From: Sphingobacterium sp. ML3W
GTDB taxonomy: Bacteria > Bacteroidota > Bacteroidia > Sphingobacteriales > Sphingobacteriaceae
Assembly (NCBI RefSeq): GCF_000747525.1
Contig: NZ_CP009278.1
Span: 620,001 to 684,000 of the forward strand
Length of the DNA: 64,000 nucleotides
Direction: 5' to 3'
This document shows, piece by piece, positions 60,593-64,000 of this stretch (position 1 is its first letter; every line of letters begins with the position of its first letter). The position numbers and the translations under genes were made by a program. The notes beneath the pieces are model-generated. The model was not told the origin of the DNA, did not search any database, and saw only the letters and a program-made list of their open reading frames with translations.

Positions 60593-62014
60593 TTATTTGA
60601 GGACGTCCAACAGTGTGAACATACGATTGCGCATCGCACTACTGGACCCCGAGTAGTTGTTTATCAAAAGAGCGAATGTGAATTTTTCACCAGAGCTATT
60701 TTGATGGATACCAGTATAGCCCAAGGCCCCGTTAATCGTACCACTTTTCATTTTCATGTTATTGTATTCAGGTAAGCTTTTGTAAAATTCCGGAAACCAC
60801 GATTGCGATTGTGCATACTGCATGATTTTCGCCATTGCAGCAGTGGTGACACGATTCTGGGGAGATAGCCCCGATCCATCTTGATTATTGAGTTCGCTAC
60901 TACTGATCTGCAATTTATTCTCCCAATATTTCTGTATCAAGGAAGTTCCTTCATTTGTTTCTGTTTTTTGAGCCGTCTGATAGGCAATTGCTTTTACTAA
61001 CGCTTCGCCATAGAGGTTGATACTTTTCTGATTAAACCAATAGATGATGTTCGCTAAGTCGGGCGATTCATGCGTATCCAAAAGTTGTTTCGCAATATTT
61101 GTCGATGCGATAGCTTTGCCGTTGCTGGGTGGTTCAGCAGTTTTGATGCCCACATGTGATAAAGCCTTTGACAGTTGAAAGGCAACATCATAGGCCGGGT
61201 CAGGTACGGAAATTTCGATCGTTTTTTTGAGGTCCAATCCGTATGTTCCCCTGATGTAGATATTAGAAGCATAGGGGCCTGAATACGCATACACATTATC
61301 TCCTGATCCATTTTTACCGGTAGAAACTTCATTGACGATTTTTAGATAAGAAAGATCTGCTGTCAATTTTTCGATTGTAGCAGGTTTACCAATCGTGCTG
61401 TTCGGATTGAATACCACACCAACGGCATTTTCGCGCCAATTTAACGAAGATATGCCAGCTCCATAATAGTTGCCGATATCTGACCAGATCCATCCACCTG
61501 GGACTTGATAACCCCCATATCGGCTATCGTCGCCAATAATACGTCCTTGGATTTCTTTAATGCCTGCACTTTGGATCGTATAGATCCATTTGTTTAGCAA
61601 TTGTTCTTCTTGCGATTCAGGATAACGGTTGCTACCTAAGGTAGGATCTCCGCTTCCTTCGATGATAATATCGCCATGTAATACGCCACCAGCTTGAATA
61701 GATCCGGTATAATATAAATTGGTTTTAAATTTAAAATCCTTCCCCAAAATATCGAACGCCGTTGCTGCGGTGATAATTTTCATTGTCGATGCCGTTGCTA
61801 AGCCGACTTGTTGGTTCTGTTGGAAAATGGGCTCTCCGGTATTGGCATTCAATACCGTCAATGAAACTGTCCCATTTTTTAAAGCTGGGTCTTTTTCAAA
61901 CTGACGATAAGCTTCTTCAATTTTGCTTTTGGAGGTTGATTGTGAAAATGTAGGTGTACTGCATAGGGGTAATATAAATATACTAAGAAGGGTAAAGGTT
62001 GCACTGATTTTCAT
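60593..62014 (-). CDS. dacB: D-alanyl-D-alanine carboxypeptidase / endopeptidase (PBP4, S13)
   Basis: 473-residue penicillin-binding protein of peptidase family S13 that trims and cleaves peptidoglycan cross-links. A signal peptide (about 1-25, ending PTFSQ) sends it to the periplasm. Catalytic motifs are in order: SxxK as Ser76-Thr-Met-Lys79 (LATASTMKI), SxN as Ser-Ile-Asn in WFNQKSINLYGEALVK, and KTG as Lys-Ser-Gly in NMKMKSGTINGALGY. The large inserted domain between SxxK and SxN is typical of PBP4. A 110-nt gap separates it from maeB. It diverges from the aminopeptidase P gene. Confidence 0.93.
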   Translation of the reverse strand: MKISATFTLLSIFILPLCSTPTFSQSTSKSKIEEAYRQFEKDPALKNGTVSLTVLNANTGEPIFQQNQQVGLATASTMKIITAATAFDILGKDFKFKTNLYYTGSIQAGGVLHGDIIIEGSGDPTLGSNRYPESQEEQLLNKWIYTIQSAGIKEIQGRIIGDDSRYGGYQVPGGWIWSDIGNYYGAGISSLNWRENAVGVVFNPNSTIGKPATIEKLTADLSYLKIVNEVSTGKNGSGDNVYAYSGPYASNIYIRGTYGLDLKKTIEISVPDPAYDVAFQLSKALSHVGIKTAEPPSNGKAIASTNIAKQLLDTHESPDLANIIYWFNQKSINLYGEALVKAIAYQTAQKTETNEGTSLIQKYWENKLQISSSELNNQDGSGLSPQNRVTTAAMAKIMQYAQSQSWFPEFYKSLPEYNNMKMKSGTINGALGYTGIHQNSSGEKFTFALLINNYSGSSSAMRNRMFTLLDVLK

Positions 62015-62150
62015 TAATTATAATCTTTCTGTTTTCATAAAGATACTGTTGTTTGGTCAAAAGTGTTTAATATGAAAGTCAAAAGTTAGCATTTATACCC
62101 TACTTACTTCTTGAAATTTTCCTAACTTGCATGATAAAATTAGAGAAACA

Positions 62151-63926
62151 ATGACGCATTCAGAAAAATTAGCGGCAATAAGAAGTTTGATGAAAGACCA
62201 AGGTGTCGATGGTTATATTATCCCTTCTTCTGATCCACATATAAGTGAATATTTACCAGAACGTTATAAATGTATCGCATGGACCTCCGGCTTTACAGGT
62301 TCGGCAGGTACGTTGGTCATTACACAAGACTTTGCAGGTTTATGGACCGATACACGCTATTTTGTTCAAGCAAATGAACAATTGGCAGGAAGCGGGTTTG
62401 AATTGGTAAAATTAAAAATACAAGGTAATGCGGAATATGCAGATTGGTTGGGAGAGCATCTACCTCAAGGAGCAAAGGTTGCATTTGATGGTAATCTAGC
62501 ATCTTTGTTAGTCGCGCAATCTGTTCAACAAATTTTGAATCCACTTGATATCGTTGTTGATGGACATGTGGACCTGTTAACCACCTTATGGGAAGGCAGA
62601 CCTTCATTACCTTTAGAAAAAGCATATTTATTAGCAGACAGTACAACGGGTCAGTCGACCGCATCCAAATTAGCGGCGGTTCGTGCCATTCTTGCTAAAA
62701 ATAGAGCTCAAGCGCATCTCGTTTCTTCACTAGATGATTTAGCTTGGTTATTGAATATTCGTGGTCGCGATGTTCCATGTAATCCGGTAGTTCTTGGTTT
62801 TGTTTATATTACTGCAGATGAAGCTATTTTATATATCGAACCAAGCAAGCTAGAAGCAGCTACCGTAGCAAGCCTAAAAACTTCTGGTGTGGAGGTGAAA
62901 CCTTATGCGGAAGTATATGCACAAGTGAGCAAGCTCGCAGTATCATCCATTTTGATTGATCCGAAGCGCACTTGCTTTGCTATTTATGACTCCATCCCAT
63001 CGGAAGTAAACATTATAGAGAAGATCAATCCATCGACTTCATTGAAAGCGATTAAAAATGAAGTTGAGATTGGCCATACACGCGAAACCATGATCAATGA
63101 TGGGATAGCGATGACAAAATTCTTTAAATGGTTGGAAGCGGCAGTACCTCAGGGTAATCAATCTGAAGTTTCGATTGCAGCAAGATTGCAAGAATTTAGA
63201 GAGGAACAACCCGGTTTTAACGATATCAGTTTCAATACCATTGCAGGGTATTTAGATCATGGTGCATTGCCCCATTATTCGGCTACTGAAGAAAGCAATT
63301 ACGAATTGAAATCAAAAGGTCTTTTACTTGTAGATTCTGGCGGTCAATACCAGACCGGTACGACGGACATCACGCGTGTGGTTTCACTAGGAGCGATTAC
63401 GCAGGAAGAGAAAGAAGATTATACGATCGTATTGAAAGGTACGATTGAAGGTAGCCAAGCGATTTATCCACAAGGATCAAAAGGATATCAGATTGATGCA
63501 ATCACAAGACGTTCGATTTGGGCTACTTTACGTAACTACGGGCATGGAACAGGACATGGTGTCGGTTTCTTCTTGAACGTACATGAAGGGCCGCAGACAT
63601 TCAACTCCGCTAATATTGATGTTGCTATTGAGGCTGGAATGATCAGTTCGATCGAGCCGGGATTATACCGCGAAGGAAAACATGGTATCCGTATCGAAAA
63701 TTTGGTTTTATCTAGAAACGCAGCATCTTCTATATTTGGTGATTTCATGGATTTTGAGACCTTGACCATTTGCTATATTGCTACGGATCTTGTTGACAAA
63801 ACATTATTGGACCAACAGCATATTGATTGGTTGAACCAGTACAACCAATGGGTATTCGAGAAACTCGAAGGCCGTTTAAATGAAGAGGAAAAAGCATGGT
63901 TGAAAAATAAGACTAAAGCGATCTAA
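62151..63926 (+). CDS. Xaa-Pro aminopeptidase P family (M24B)
   Basis: 591-residue three-domain aminopeptidase P releasing the N-terminal residue before proline. Two creatinase-like N-terminal domains (about 1-300; SLMKDQGVDGYIIPSSDPHISEY near 14) precede the pita-bread catalytic domain. Metal ligands are visible: two Asp in LLVDSGGQYQTGTTDITRV, His in GHGTGHGVGFFLN, and Glu in SSIEPGLYREGKHGI and GIRIENLV. The track frame begins at a TTG (62127), but ATG 62151 (MTHSEKLAAIRSL) is preferred. No signal peptide is present, so it is cytosolic and probably completes peptide breakdown begun by the secreted prolyl oligopeptidase. Confidence 0.94.
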   Translation: MTHSEKLAAIRSLMKDQGVDGYIIPSSDPHISEYLPERYKCIAWTSGFTGSAGTLVITQDFAGLWTDTRYFVQANEQLAGSGFELVKLKIQGNAEYADWLGEHLPQGAKVAFDGNLASLLVAQSVQQILNPLDIVVDGHVDLLTTLWEGRPSLPLEKAYLLADSTTGQSTASKLAAVRAILAKNRAQAHLVSSLDDLAWLLNIRGRDVPCNPVVLGFVYITADEAILYIEPSKLEAATVASLKTSGVEVKPYAEVYAQVSKLAVSSILIDPKRTCFAIYDSIPSEVNIIEKINPSTSLKAIKNEVEIGHTRETMINDGIAMTKFFKWLEAAVPQGNQSEVSIAARLQEFREEQPGFNDISFNTIAGYLDHGALPHYSATEESNYELKSKGLLLVDSGGQYQTGTTDITRVVSLGAITQEEKEDYTIVLKGTIEGSQAIYPQGSKGYQIDAITRRSIWATLRNYGHGTGHGVGFFLNVHEGPQTFNSANIDVAIEAGMISSIEPGLYREGKHGIRIENLVLSRNAASSIFGDFMDFETLTICYIATDLVDKTLLDQQHIDWLNQYNQWVFEKLEGRLNEEEKAWLKNKTKAI

Positions 63927-63940
63927 ATACGTTTTAAACC

Positions 63941-63990
63941 CTATAAAAAGAGGCAGGAGGTCATAAGATTTCCTGCCTCTTTTTATAGGC
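63941..63990 (+). terminator. Terminator of the aminopeptidase P gene
   Basis: Perfect 19-bp stem (CCTATAAAAAGAGGCAGGA at 63941-63959, complement at 63972-63990) with a 12-nt loop. Both arms contain A/T blocks, so it could act in either direction. Confidence 0.88.
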
Positions 63991-64000
63991 TTGGTTTGCT

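Overview
The window reads as an AT-rich chromosomal stretch from a member of the Bacteroidota, most likely family Sphingobacteriaceae and probably genus Sphingobacterium. The genus is an inference from overall protein character, not from a search. Support comes from lineage-typical protein families (DUF2480, DUF3108 and DUF3109 types, a CcmBCD heme-delivery set, malic enzyme with a phosphotransacetylase tail). It also comes from Bacteroidota-type promoters (TTG or TTTG, 18-20 nt, then TAnnTTTG) in front of several genes, and from the scarcity of clear Shine-Dalgarno sites. I saw no phage, insertion sequence, CRISPR array or rRNA operon.

Layout. 1-2776: 3' part of a TolC / HlyD / ABC-2 permease efflux operon. 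2777-3608: a small secreted protein gene, a 17-codon ORF, and a 22-nt promoter-like motif in front of each. 3609-10871: bacilliredoxin, ahcY, a nicotinamide riboside pair (kinase and PnuC), a YkuK-type protein, upp, uvrB and a small lipoprotein. 11027-13710: proBA plus an unknown gene. 13804-17534: acyl-CoA dehydrogenase, peroxiredoxin, and a sigma factor operon whose second gene fuses an anti-sigma-like cytoplasmic domain, one membrane span and a trypsin-like periplasmic protease. 17872-21918: very large secreted beta-galactosidase. 22322-22714: four tandem tRNA-Asp genes. 22787-25661: prfA, Gdx-type SMR exporter, Crp/Fnr regulator, LpxH-like phosphoesterase. 26026-31902: prolyl oligopeptidase, alcohol dehydrogenase, thioredoxin-fold protein, C1 peptidase. 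32034-43247: envelope and respiratory maturation genes (TerC, polyprenyl synthase, DUF proteins, PpiD-like chaperone, LptC, outer-membrane protein, CcmB-C-D), mostly on the minus strand. 43321-47095: YtxH protein, ABC exporter, a coiled-coil membrane protein, SAM hydroxide adenosyltransferase. 47443-50746: phoH-purC-STAS-rnz. 50891-55924: hisC-B-H-A-F-IE. 56129-63926: WD40 protein, free-methionine-(R)-sulfoxide reductase, ruvA, maeB, dacB, aminopeptidase P.

Most of the window is ordinary core genome, organised into short operons separated by strong, often bidirectional, hairpin terminators. The least ordinary items are: the sigma factor / anti-sigma-protease fusion pair; a recurrent 18-bp near-palindrome that places two TAnnTTTG-like elements back to back; repeated and inverted elements bracketing the his operon; alternating, compensated acceptor stems in the tRNA-Asp tetrad; and the repeated promoter-like motif near position 3000. 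All functional statements are by recognition of motifs and family resemblance; no searches were run.
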